The notes under the pieces: model-generated | What the model was told of the DNA's origin: nothing | What the model saw: only the letters and a program-made list of their open reading frames with translations | The model's database searches: none | In this document: positions 1 through 5,484 of the stretch, piece by piece | Position numbering within the stretch: position 1 is the first letter of the stretch | How the letters are laid out: each line of letters opens with the position of its first letter | Program-made: the position numbers and the translations under genes | Source of the DNA: Yoonia sp. | Lineage (GTDB): Bacteria; Pseudomonadota; Alphaproteobacteria; Rhodobacterales; Rhodobacteraceae | DNA length: 5,543 nucleotides | Assembly (NCBI GenBank): GCA_028822885.1 | Contig: JAPKCP010000216.1 | Location: forward strand, 1-5,543 | Reading direction: 5' to 3'

Positions 1-873
1 CTGGATGTGCCGTTCACGATGGCTGATGCGACGACACTTACCGAAGCAGGGTATGTTGGCGAAGACGTTGAAAACATCATCCTTAAGCTGCTGCAGGCGT
101 CTGAATATAACGTAGAGCGTGCACAGCGTGGTATCGTCTACATCGACGAAGTTGATAAGATTACACGTAAGTCTGATAATCCGTCCATCACCCGTGATGT
201 ATCGGGTGAAGGCGTACAGCAGGCGTTGTTGAAAATCATGGAAGGCACCGTTGCCTCCGTGCCGCCGCAAGGTGGCCGTAAACATCCTCAGCAGGAATTC
301 CTGCAGGTGGACACAACGAACATCCTGTTTATCTGTGGTGGCGCGTTTGCTGGCCTCGAAAAGATTATTTCACAACGCGGTAAGGGGTCCTCAATGGGCT
401 TTGGCGCTGATGTGAAAAACGTTGAGGATCGTGGGGTGGGAGAAGTGTTCACCGATCTCGAACCAGAAGATCTGCTGAAGTTTGGGTTGATCCCAGAATT
501 CGTAGGTCGTTTGCCTGTCATCGCAACGCTGACAGACCTCGACGAAGATGCGCTGATCATCATTTTGACCAAGCCAAAGAACGCACTTGTGAAGCAATAC
601 CAGCGTCTGTTCGAACTCGAAGACACAAAGCTGACATTCACTGAAGACGCGCTGACGGCCATCGCAAAACGCGCGATTCAGCGTAAAACGGGCGCACGTG
701 GTTTGCGGTCAATCATGGAAGACATCCTTCTGGATACGATGTTTGATCTGCCGGGCATGGACACAGTCACCGAAGTTGTGGTGAATGAAGAGGCCGTTGG
801 TCCAGACGCATCCCCGCTTATGATCCACGGCGACACAAAGTCGTCCAAGAAAGAGCCCGCAGCAGCAAGCTAA
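1..873 (+). CDS. clpX: ATP-dependent Clp protease ATP-binding subunit ClpX, 5' partial
   Basis: AAA+ unfoldase that recognises tagged substrates in the cytoplasm and threads them into the ClpP peptidase. The frame is open from base 1 and encodes 290 residues. By comparison with E. coli ClpX the first residue matches about Leu136, so the zinc-binding N-domain and Walker A are off the window. Visible landmarks, numbered from base 1: pore-1 loop GYVG (17-20), Walker B ending IDEVDK with the Asp-Glu pair at 49-50, pore-2 region RKSDNPSITRDVSGEG, RKH loop (93-95), the ClpP-contacting loop as MGF (132-134) where E. coli has IGF, arginine finger in GLIPEFVGRLP (Arg170), and sensor-2 in GARGLRS. The tail is polar and Lys/Ala-rich (KSSKKEPAAAS). 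The frame is intact. In most proteobacteria clpP lies just upstream, which cannot be checked here. Confidence 0.98.
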   Translation: MDVPFTMADATTLTEAGYVGEDVENIILKLLQASEYNVERAQRGIVYIDEVDKITRKSDNPSITRDVSGEGVQQALLKIMEGTVASVPPQGGRKHPQQEFLQVDTTNILFICGGAFAGLEKIISQRGKGSSMGFGADVKNVEDRGVGEVFTDLEPEDLLKFGLIPEFVGRLPVIATLTDLDEDALIIILTKPKNALVKQYQRLFELEDTKLTFTEDALTAIAKRAIQRKTGARGLRSIMEDILLDTMFDLPGMDTVTEVVVNEEAVGPDASPLMIHGDTKSSKKEPAAAS

Positions 874-876
874 CGG

Positions 877-1248
877 ATGAAGCGCATGACATCAGGCGGT
901 ATTTTTGAAGACAAGATCGGATATTGCCGTGCTGTTGTCGCGGGTGGGTTTGTTCATGTATCTGGCAGCGTCTCTCCGGGTGTAGACGTGCCAGAGGATG
1001 TCATCGCGCAGTGCGAAGGTGCACTTGGTGTGATCCAAACGGCGCTTGAAGATGCTGGCGCTGCGATGTCTGATGTGGTCAGGGTTCGTTATCTCCTGCC
1101 AAATCCTCATGACTTTGAACCATGCTGGCCGCTGTTGCGGGCGACATTTGGTGACAATCCACCAGCTGCCACCATGATCAGCTGCGCTTTGATTGATCCC
1201 AAGTATAAGATTGAGATTGAAGTGACCGCGCTGGCACCAGATCAATAA
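877..1248 (+). CDS. RidA family (YjgF/YER057c/UK114) protein lacking the catalytic arginine
   Basis: A 123-residue protein with the small trimeric RidA fold. Family marks are the N-terminal SGG..ED.IGY, VHVSG (26-30), AQCEGALGVIQTALEDAGA (44-62), the DVVRVRYLL strand (66-74), and C-terminal YKIEIEVTALAP (110-121). True RidA enzymes hydrolyse 2-aminoacrylate and related imines with an Arg in a P-A-R-S motif. Here the aligned stretch is NPPAATM (94-100), placing Ala98 at the Arg position, so imine deaminase activity is doubtful and the protein probably belongs to an Arg-less Rid subgroup of uncertain role. The gene begins 3 nt after the clpX stop and is probably cotranscribed with it. ATG at 877 preserves the KRMTSGG opening seen in relatives. 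ATG at 886 is an alternative, with GGATGA at 875-880 as a possible Shine-Dalgarno. Confidence 0.92.
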   Translation: MKRMTSGGIFEDKIGYCRAVVAGGFVHVSGSVSPGVDVPEDVIAQCEGALGVIQTALEDAGAAMSDVVRVRYLLPNPHDFEPCWPLLRATFGDNPPAATMISCALIDPKYKIEIEVTALAPDQ

Positions 1249-1267
1249 TCTTTGATTAAAGATTTTT
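1247..1267 (+). terminator. Possible weak intrinsic terminator after the RidA gene
   Basis: AATCTTT (1247-1253) and AAAGATT (1258-1264) form a 7-bp stem around a GATT loop, and the T-run 1263-1267 continues from the stem. The left arm begins inside the TAA stop codon. Only one G-C pair lies in the stem, so stability is low and termination may be partial. Position at the end of clpX-ridA and before a leader of about 90 nt supports a transcript end. The call rests on the visible pairing only. Confidence 0.4.
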
Positions 1268-1353
1268 AGGCGCACAGACCCTATCTTGATATTGGCAGGC
1301 TAGACGTCTCCCGACAATTCGGGCATCACGACAGCGACGCATTGGAGACGACT
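1268..1353 (+). promoter_or_regulatory. Leader and probable promoter region of the NDUFA12-mlaD-DUF2155 unit
   Basis: This is the only gap on the plus strand long enough to hold a promoter for the downstream genes. No good -35/-10 pair is visible: TTGGCA at 1292-1297 could be a -35, but nothing TATAAT-like lies 16-18 nt downstream. The gap holds the 8-bp palindrome AGACGTCT (1302-1309), directly followed by a small hairpin CCCGA/TCGGG (1310-1314, 1319-1323; loop CAAT). GGAG at 1344-1347 is the ribosome binding site, 6 nt before ATG 1354, and it supports that start over an in-frame TTG at 1342. Confidence 0.35.
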
Positions 1354-1740
1354 ATGGGCATCGGCCATACAATTAAACGTATTTTCACGTGGTGGGATGG
1401 GCAATCATTTGGCACCCAATTCTGGACATGGCGGAACGGTGAAAAAGTCGGCGAAGATGGCCAAGGGAATATATTTTATCGCAATGCAGACGATAGTCGG
1501 CGTTGGGTGATCTTCAACGGCGCAATTGAGGCGTCACGCATTGACCCTAATTGGCACGGTTGGCTGCACAAGACGTGGGACGAGCCACCAACTGATAAAC
1601 CGTTTATTCATAAAGCTTGGGAAAAGCCGCATCAGGAAAACCTGACTGGGACGCCGCAGGCCTATGCGCCCGCGGGTTCGCTTCGTGCCGCAACGCCTAA
1701 GAAAGCGAATAGCGATTATGAGGCGTGGAGCCCCGAATAA
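1354..1740 (+). CDS. NADH:ubiquinone oxidoreductase NDUFA12-family subunit
   Basis: A 128-residue homologue of mitochondrial NDUFA12 (B17.2), an accessory subunit of respiratory complex I found in mitochondria and alphaproteobacteria. It sits on the peripheral arm on the cytoplasmic face of the membrane and has no redox centre. Family signatures are FTWWDG (11-16), the GEKVGED-GN-FYR stretch (29-43), RRWVIFNG (49-56), EASRIDPNWHGWLH (59-72) and DEPPT (76-80), followed by a Pro/Ala/Lys-rich tail. There is no signal peptide or membrane segment. The start is set by GGAG 6 nt upstream and by the MGI opening seen in relatives. The gene is separate from the main nuo operon, at least within this window, and the mlaD start follows its stop by 11 nt, so the two are probably cotranscribed. 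Confidence 0.93.
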   Translation: MGIGHTIKRIFTWWDGQSFGTQFWTWRNGEKVGEDGQGNIFYRNADDSRRWVIFNGAIEASRIDPNWHGWLHKTWDEPPTDKPFIHKAWEKPHQENLTGTPQAYAPAGSLRAATPKKANSDYEAWSPE

Positions 1741-1751
1741 AGGGAGCCGTT

Positions 1752-2207
1752 ATGATGCGCGAAAATCGAACAGAAACATTTGTTGGTGCGGTGGTCTTAG
1801 TGGCTGCCCTCGGTTTCGGTCTGTTTGCGGCAAAGGCCGCAGGTTTCGGAAATACAGCCCAAGGGTATGATCTTACAGCTAGTTTTCGGTCTGTTGAGGG
1901 TATCACAACGGGCACTGACATACGCCTTGCTGGTGTCAAAATAGGGCAAATCTCTGACTTGACCCTGAACCCAGACACGTTTCGCGCGGATGTAACCCTG
2001 TCGTTTGCACAAGGCATTGCAATCCCCAACGACAGCGCTGTCGCCATCGCCTCTGAGGGTGTGTTGGGCGGCAGTTTTGTTGAGATTGTACCGGGTGGAT
2101 CATTTGATAACTTTGCGCCGGGTGAAGAAATTGAAGACACACAAGGTGCGATTAGCTTGATTTCTCTGTTATTGAAGTTCGTCACAGGGGATGGGAACAA
2201 GCCATGA
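1752..2207 (+). CDS. mlaD: MlaD-like MCE-domain protein (outer membrane lipid asymmetry)
   Basis: A 151-residue single-pass inner-membrane protein with a periplasmic MCE domain. In the Mla pathway MlaD forms a hexameric ring on the MlaE/MlaF ABC transporter and moves phospholipids between the inner membrane and the periplasmic carrier MlaC. Visible here are a short polar N-terminus (MMRENRTE), one membrane helix (about 10-27), an MCE domain (about 37-125) with FRSVEGITTGTDIRLAGVKIG, the EGVLGGSFVEI strand and PGG, and a C-terminal hydrophobic helix ISLISLLLKFV (134-144) matching the pore-lining helix of MlaD. AGGGAG at 1741-1746 lies 5 nt before ATG 1752 and 8 nt before ATG 1755, so either Met could be the start. 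No mlaE, mlaF or mlaC is adjacent. The stop overlaps the next start in ATGA. A different MCE partner is possible, but the size fits MlaD well. Confidence 0.9.
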   Translation: MMRENRTETFVGAVVLVAALGFGLFAAKAAGFGNTAQGYDLTASFRSVEGITTGTDIRLAGVKIGQISDLTLNPDTFRADVTLSFAQGIAIPNDSAVAIASEGVLGGSFVEIVPGGSFDNFAPGEEIEDTQGAISLISLLLKFVTGDGNKP

Positions 2208-2563
2208 AAGCATTGCTCATCGCCGCAATCTTAGGATTGACCCCATGCACTGTCACCGCTCAGGAAGCCGAAACCGCTCTTGGTGTTGAATTGCGCGTGC
2301 TGGATAAATTGAACGGCACCGTTCAAGATATTGAATTCTTGAATGGGGAAACTAAGCAATTCAACCAGCTCAAAATCACCGTTGCAGAGTGCCGCTATCC
2401 GCGACTAAATCCGTCTGGTGATTCTTTTGCCAACCTCACGATCACATATCGTGAGAATGCAGACCCTATATTCCAAGGTTGGCTTATCGCGTCGGCGCCT
2501 GCCCTAAATGCGATGGAACATCCGCGCTACGACGTTTGGGTATTGCGCTGTATCAGGTCCTGA
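2204..2563 (+). CDS. DUF2155 domain-containing exported protein
   Basis: A 119-residue protein of unknown function that is widespread in alphaproteobacteria. Residues 1-19 form a signal peptide (MKALLIAAILGLTP, probable cleavage after TVTA), so the mature protein of about 100 residues should be periplasmic. The DUF2155 core is recognisable from LRVLDKLNG (30-38) through LKITVAECRYP (56-66), FQGWLIASAPALNAMEHPRYDVWVLRC (90-116). Cys63 and Cys116 could form a disulfide, and a third Cys lies in the signal peptide. The start codon overlaps the mlaD stop (ATGA), indicating translational coupling, with GGGAA at 2193-2197 as ribosome binding site. The 3' end overlaps the convergent aat gene by 37 bp. 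The pairing with mlaD suggests an envelope role, which is inference. Confidence 0.92.
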   Translation: MKALLIAAILGLTPCTVTAQEAETALGVELRVLDKLNGTVQDIEFLNGETKQFNQLKITVAECRYPRLNPSGDSFANLTITYRENADPIFQGWLIASAPALNAMEHPRYDVWVLRCIRS

Positions 2564-3177
2564 GGCGTGGGAATGGCTGCGTTGGATGTGAATTGCGCGG
2601 CCACCTGAAGCGCATCACGTAACAGCGCATGATACGCTTCACGCTTGATCTCAATCCCGCCCAATGTTCCCAAGTGGTCAGTGATGAACTGTGTATCAAA
2701 CAAGGTAAATCCATCGGCTCGCAGTCGATATGTCAAATAGCTCAGGGCAACTTTTGACGCATCAGTGGCCGTGCTGAACATGCTCTCCCCAAAAAAAGCA
2801 CCCCCAATTGTGACACCGTAAACGCCCCCAACAAGGGTCGTATCCAGCCAAACTTCACAGGATGCCGCATCACCTTGGTTAAAAAGGGCGGCGTAAAGAT
2901 CGTAGATCGTATCGTTGATCCATGTTTCTTCACGATCCGCACAGCCACGCACAACGTCTTGAAAACAAGTGTTAAAACTAATGGTATATTCGGTGCGCAT
3001 TAGACGCTTGCGTAGTGACCGCGAGATGTGAAATCCATCTAGCGGTAGAATTCCGCGAAAGCGCGGATCGACCCAAAACACATCTTCACTGTCGCGCGTT
3101 TCAGACATTGGAAAGACGCCAGACCTATAGCCTTGCAGTAGCAGGTCTGGCGTCAGTTCAATTTCGTCTTCCATCAT
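2527..3177 (-). CDS. aat: Leucyl/phenylalanyl-tRNA--protein transferase
   Basis: Transfers Leu or Phe from aminoacyl-tRNA to proteins with N-terminal Arg or Lys, making N-degrons for ClpS and ClpAP. The protein is 216 residues, shorter than E. coli Aat (234) because its N-terminus is reduced, as is usual in alphaproteobacteria. Family motifs in order: LLLQGYRSGVFPM (12-24), FWVDPRFRGILPLDGFHISRSL (34-55), CADREETWI (79-87), SCEVW (106-110), LVGGVYGV..GGAFFGESMFS (115-135), ASK (140-142), GFTLFDTQFITDHLGTLGG (156-174). Glu108 and Asp161 match conserved active-site acids. ATG 3177 or the adjacent ATG 3174 is the start, and the Shine-Dalgarno is weak. It follows accC by 6 nt, so it is probably translated from the accBC message. 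Confidence 0.96.
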   Translation of the reverse strand: MMEDEIELTPDLLLQGYRSGVFPMSETRDSEDVFWVDPRFRGILPLDGFHISRSLRKRLMRTEYTISFNTCFQDVVRGCADREETWINDTIYDLYAALFNQGDAASCEVWLDTTLVGGVYGVTIGGAFFGESMFSTATDASKVALSYLTYRLRADGFTLFDTQFITDHLGTLGGIEIKREAYHALLRDALQVAAQFTSNAAIPTPQDLIQRNTQTS

Positions 3178-3183
3178 AAACGC

Positions 3184-4530
3184 TTAGGCGAGGTTCGTTT
3201 CAAGCCATTGTTCCAGCCAGTGAATTGTGTAGTTGCCAGTCTGGACGTCATCTTCGGCCAATAGGGCGTGGAAAAGTGGGATTGTTGTATCGACACCTTC
3301 GACGATCAACTCGTCCAAGGATCGGGCCAAACGGGCCATCGCTTCGGGGCGATCACGTCCATGAACGATCAATTTACCAATCAAACTGTCGTAGTAAGGC
3401 GGGATACGGTAGCCGTCATAAAGCGCTGAATCCATCCGAACGCCAAGGCCACCGGGCGCATGATATTGCGTGATGGTTCCCGGGCATGGTGTGAAGTTCG
3501 GCAGTTTTTCTGCGTTGATCCGCACCTCGATCGCGTGACCGTTGATGACCAAATCATCTTGGGTGAACGACATTGGAAGCCCAGACGCAACGCGCAGTTG
3601 TTCGCGGACCAGATCGACACCAAAGATGGCTTCTGTCACAGGGTGTTCAACCTGCAAGCGGGTGTTCATTTCGATAAAGTAGAACTCATCATTCTCGAAC
3701 AGGAACTCAATCGTGCCAGCACCGATGTAGTTAATCTTCGCGACAGCATCGGCACAAACTTTACCAATTCGCTCGCGTAATTCAGGTGTGATGCAGGGAC
3801 CTGGGGCCTCCTCAAACACCTTTTGGTGACGCCGTTGCAGCGAACAATCACGCTCGCCCAAGTGCACAGCATTGCCCTTACCGTCGCCAAAAACTTGAAT
3901 CTCAATATGGCGGGGCGTGGTCAGATATTTCTCAATATAAACCTCGTCGTTGCCAAAATTAGATTTGCCTTCTGCGCGGGCGGAATAGAACGCTTGCTCC
4001 ATATCTGCGGGTGTTTGCGCGACTTTCATACCGCGACCACCGCCGCCAGCAGTTGCCTTGATAATCACCGGATAACCGATTTCAGCGCCAATACGTTGGG
4101 CATCTTCAAGCGTTGGAACACCGCCGCCAGACCCGGGAACGCAAGGAACGCCCAACTCTTTCATCGCCTCAATAGCGCTGATTTTATCGCCCATGACCCG
4201 GATGTGATCTGCCGTGGGGCCAATAAACGTGAGGCCATGATCCTGAACAGCCTGCACAAACGCAGCATTTTCAGACAAAAAACCATAGCCGGGGTGGATC
4301 GCTTGCGCGCCCGTGATTTCACACGCGGAAATAAGCGCAGGGAATGACAAATAGGACAGCGCGCTTGATGGCGGCCCAATACAAATCGCCTCATCAGCCA
4401 TCCGCACATGCATTGCATCAGCGTCCGCAGTCGAATGGACAGCCACAGATTTCACGCCCATCTCGCGGCAGGCACGGACCACCCGCAGGGCAATCTCGCC
4501 GCGGTTGGCAATCAGGATTTTATCGAACAT
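3184..4530 (-). CDS. accC: Acetyl-CoA carboxylase, biotin carboxylase subunit
   Basis: Carboxylates the biotin on AccB using ATP and bicarbonate, the first half-reaction of malonyl-CoA synthesis for fatty acids, in the cytoplasm. The 448 residues match the E. coli length (449). N-terminal domain: FDKILIANRGEIALR (2-16) and HPGYGFLSENA (79-89). ATP-grasp domain: Lys116 in MGDK, Lys158, and the glycine-rich loop AGGGGRGMKV (161-170). Catalytic region: ERDCSLQRRHQKV (226-238), IEFLFEN (274-280), FIEMNTRLQVEHPVTE (285-300) with Glu287, Arg291, Gln293 and Glu295. Arg337 lies in AIEVRINAE, and HAPGG and PPYYDSLIGKL follow. All key residues are present. AGGGG at 4537-4541 overlaps the accB TAG stop and sits 6 nt from ATG 4530, indicating coupling with accB. 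Confidence 0.99.
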   Translation of the reverse strand: MFDKILIANRGEIALRVVRACREMGVKSVAVHSTADADAMHVRMADEAICIGPPSSALSYLSFPALISACEITGAQAIHPGYGFLSENAAFVQAVQDHGLTFIGPTADHIRVMGDKISAIEAMKELGVPCVPGSGGGVPTLEDAQRIGAEIGYPVIIKATAGGGGRGMKVAQTPADMEQAFYSARAEGKSNFGNDEVYIEKYLTTPRHIEIQVFGDGKGNAVHLGERDCSLQRRHQKVFEEAPGPCITPELRERIGKVCADAVAKINYIGAGTIEFLFENDEFYFIEMNTRLQVEHPVTEAIFGVDLVREQLRVASGLPMSFTQDDLVINGHAIEVRINAEKLPNFTPCPGTITQYHAPGGLGVRMDSALYDGYRIPPYYDSLIGKLIVHGRDRPEAMARLARSLDELIVEGVDTTIPLFHALLAEDDVQTGNYTIHWLEQWLETNLA

Positions 4531-4539
4531 TGGCGGCCC

Positions 4540-5028
4540 CTATTCGATGATGACGAGTGGTGCGCCAAATTCAACCGGTGCGCCATCTTCAACGAGAATG
4601 CGCTTGATTGTGCCTGAACGCGGCGCTGGAATGTGATTCATCGTTTTCATCGCTTCGATGATCAAAATGGTCTCACCTTCCGACACCGATTTGCCAATGG
4701 CTGAAAATGGCGCGGCACCCGGTTCAGCTGACATATAGACTGTGCCAACCATTGGTGAGGTCACAGCGCCGGGCAGATTGGCTGGATCTTCGCCAGCGTT
4801 TACCGCAACTGGTGCAGGTGCCGCGGCTACGGCGCCCAATGGGGCAGGGGCGGCGACAGCAATTTGTTGCGGTGCCGGTTGCGTAAAGCGGCCGACCCGC
4901 ACATCAATGCTGTCGTTCTCAGCGTAATCGCGTTTCACCCGCAGTTCGGTCAGATCGTTGTCGCGTAGCAGTTCTGCCAACGCCTGAATAAAGCTGACAT
5001 CACTGTCATGAGAGGTGTTTTTGCTCAT
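4540..5028 (-). CDS. accB: Acetyl-CoA carboxylase, biotin carboxyl carrier protein
   Basis: Carries biotin between biotin carboxylase (AccC) and carboxyltransferase (AccA/AccD). It has 162 residues. The N-terminal helical part is FIQALAELLRDNDLTELRVKR (13-33). A flexible linker rich in Ala, Pro and Val spans about 50-80. The biotinyl domain (about 88-162) has SPMVGTVYMSAEPGAAPF, which includes the thumb typical of AccB, then EGETILIIEAMKTMN with biotinylated Lys128 (codon at 4645-4647), and ends GAPLVIIE. The start ATG 5028 is backed by GAGGAAA at 5031-5037. It is the first recognised gene of the minus-strand unit accB-accC-aat. In the relatives I recall, aroQ precedes it, but not here within 500 bp. 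Confidence 0.98.
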   Translation of the reverse strand: MSKNTSHDSDVSFIQALAELLRDNDLTELRVKRDYAENDSIDVRVGRFTQPAPQQIAVAAPAPLGAVAAAPAPVAVNAGEDPANLPGAVTSPMVGTVYMSAEPGAAPFSAIGKSVSEGETILIIEAMKTMNHIPAPRSGTIKRILVEDGAPVEFGAPLVIIE

Positions 5029-5055
5029 ATTTTCCTCGGCCCGTTGCCCATTAGT

Positions 5056-5090
5056 TCCAATGCCCTACGCGTCTGCGTGGGTTAATTGGA
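5056..5090 (-). promoter_or_regulatory. Two-part stem-loop in the accB leader
   Basis: Outer arms TCCAAT (5056-5061) and ATTGGA (5085-5090) pair perfectly. Inner arms CCTACGC (5064-5070) and GCGTGGG (5075-5081) pair with one T-G wobble around a GTCT loop. A 2/3-nt internal loop separates the two stems. The element ends about 19 nt before the accB Shine-Dalgarno. No T-run follows on either strand, so it is unlikely to be an intrinsic terminator. It may structure the accB 5' UTR or stabilise the message. Confidence 0.45.
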
Positions 5091-5093
5091 GTT

Positions 5094-5099
5094 CTTATA
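5094..5099 (-). promoter_or_regulatory. Candidate -10 element for accB
   Basis: Read on the minus strand this is TATAAG, close to TATAAT, about 66 nt upstream of accB ATG. A start of transcription about 7 nt downstream would lie at the 5' edge of the stem-loop 5056-5090. No good -35 is seen; CTTTCC about 18 nt upstream is a poor match. The call is tentative. Confidence 0.25.
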
Positions 5100-5131
5100 G
5101 GCGAAGGGCGTCGCAGAGGAAAGCCGGAGCA

Positions 5132-5447
5132 TCATTGAAAGTGAGGGGACGTTAATATTGACAGGTAACAAAGCTCGGGCGTTGACGACCTGACCATCAC
5201 GACTGGGCTGCAAATCACACCAAATGACATTAGCATTTCTCCAAACGGAAAGAGTGGTTCTGCTCGTTTGCGTGCATATATCAAACTGGTTGGGTCGACG
5301 TAGTCGCGCATGGCGCTGTGTAGACGGCCCTCCACGCTGGCGGTGGCGAATCTTTTTATCTGCAAAGTAATCTGTAGCTGTCTTGTACGTACCCTTCGGT
5401 ACGAGGAACTGCTCTGTTGGACAGGCGATTGCTAAAGATATTTCCAT
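5132..5447 (-). pseudogene. Unrecognised minus-strand reading frame, possibly a frameshifted remnant
   Basis: I do not recognise this stretch. One frame begins at ATG 5447 (MEISLAIACPTEQFL...) and runs 121 codons to a stop at 5082-5084. After about residue 34 it becomes Arg/Gln/Thr-rich and looks like a shadow. From about 5365 the neighbouring frame looks more protein-like (VEGRLHSAMRDYVDP, then YARKRAEPLFPFGEML), with G/C-rich third positions over the first of these, and stops at 5132-5134. Splicing the two needs a single frameshift near 5345, which suggests a decayed gene or cargo remnant, but both frames could also be chance. A small hairpin CGTACC-CTTC-GGTACG lies at 5388-5403. The plus strand also has short open stretches (for example around 5178-5300), none longer than about 50 codons. 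No transposase, tRNA or phage signature is visible. Confidence 0.25.
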
Positions 5448-5484
5448 CTATCCCCTCAAAAATTAACGTTCATTGAGGGGATAG
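5448..5484. repeat. Perfect 12-bp inverted repeat abutting an ATG, possible operator or RBS-masking hairpin
   Basis: CTATCCCCTCAA (5448-5459) and TTGAGGGGATAG (5473-5484) are exact inverted copies around a 13-nt AT-rich loop containing TTAACGTT. On the minus strand the repeat ends right at ATG 5447, so GAGGGG, a strong Shine-Dalgarno-like run, lies inside the distal arm and would be masked in a folded transcript. TTGACG (minus, 5486-5491) just outside could be a -35, with a weak -10 (GTTAAT) in the loop, in which case the arms would act as a DNA operator instead. No T-run follows, so it is not a typical intrinsic terminator. Confidence 0.5.

Noticed and set aside
288..662. Minus-strand open frame (124 codons) opposite clpX
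   Set aside because: Serine-rich shadow of the intact clpX frame with no family signature.
3823..4347. Long plus-strand open frame (174 codons) opposite accC
   Set aside because: It is antisense to the clear accC gene and shows no protein family features; it is a shadow of accC codon usage.
5158..5187. Plus-strand TTGACA (5158-5163) and TTGACG (5182-5187) as promoter -35 boxes
   Set aside because: No TATAAT-like sequence lies 16-18 nt downstream of either, and no recognisable plus-strand gene follows.
5388..5403. Hairpin CGTACC-CTTC-GGTACG as a regulatory RNA element
   Set aside because: Short stem inside a possible reading frame with no flanking signal; likely to be incidental.
5448..5484. 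Inverted repeat as a Rho-independent terminator
   Set aside because: Neither strand has a T-run after the stem, and the loop is long (13 nt).
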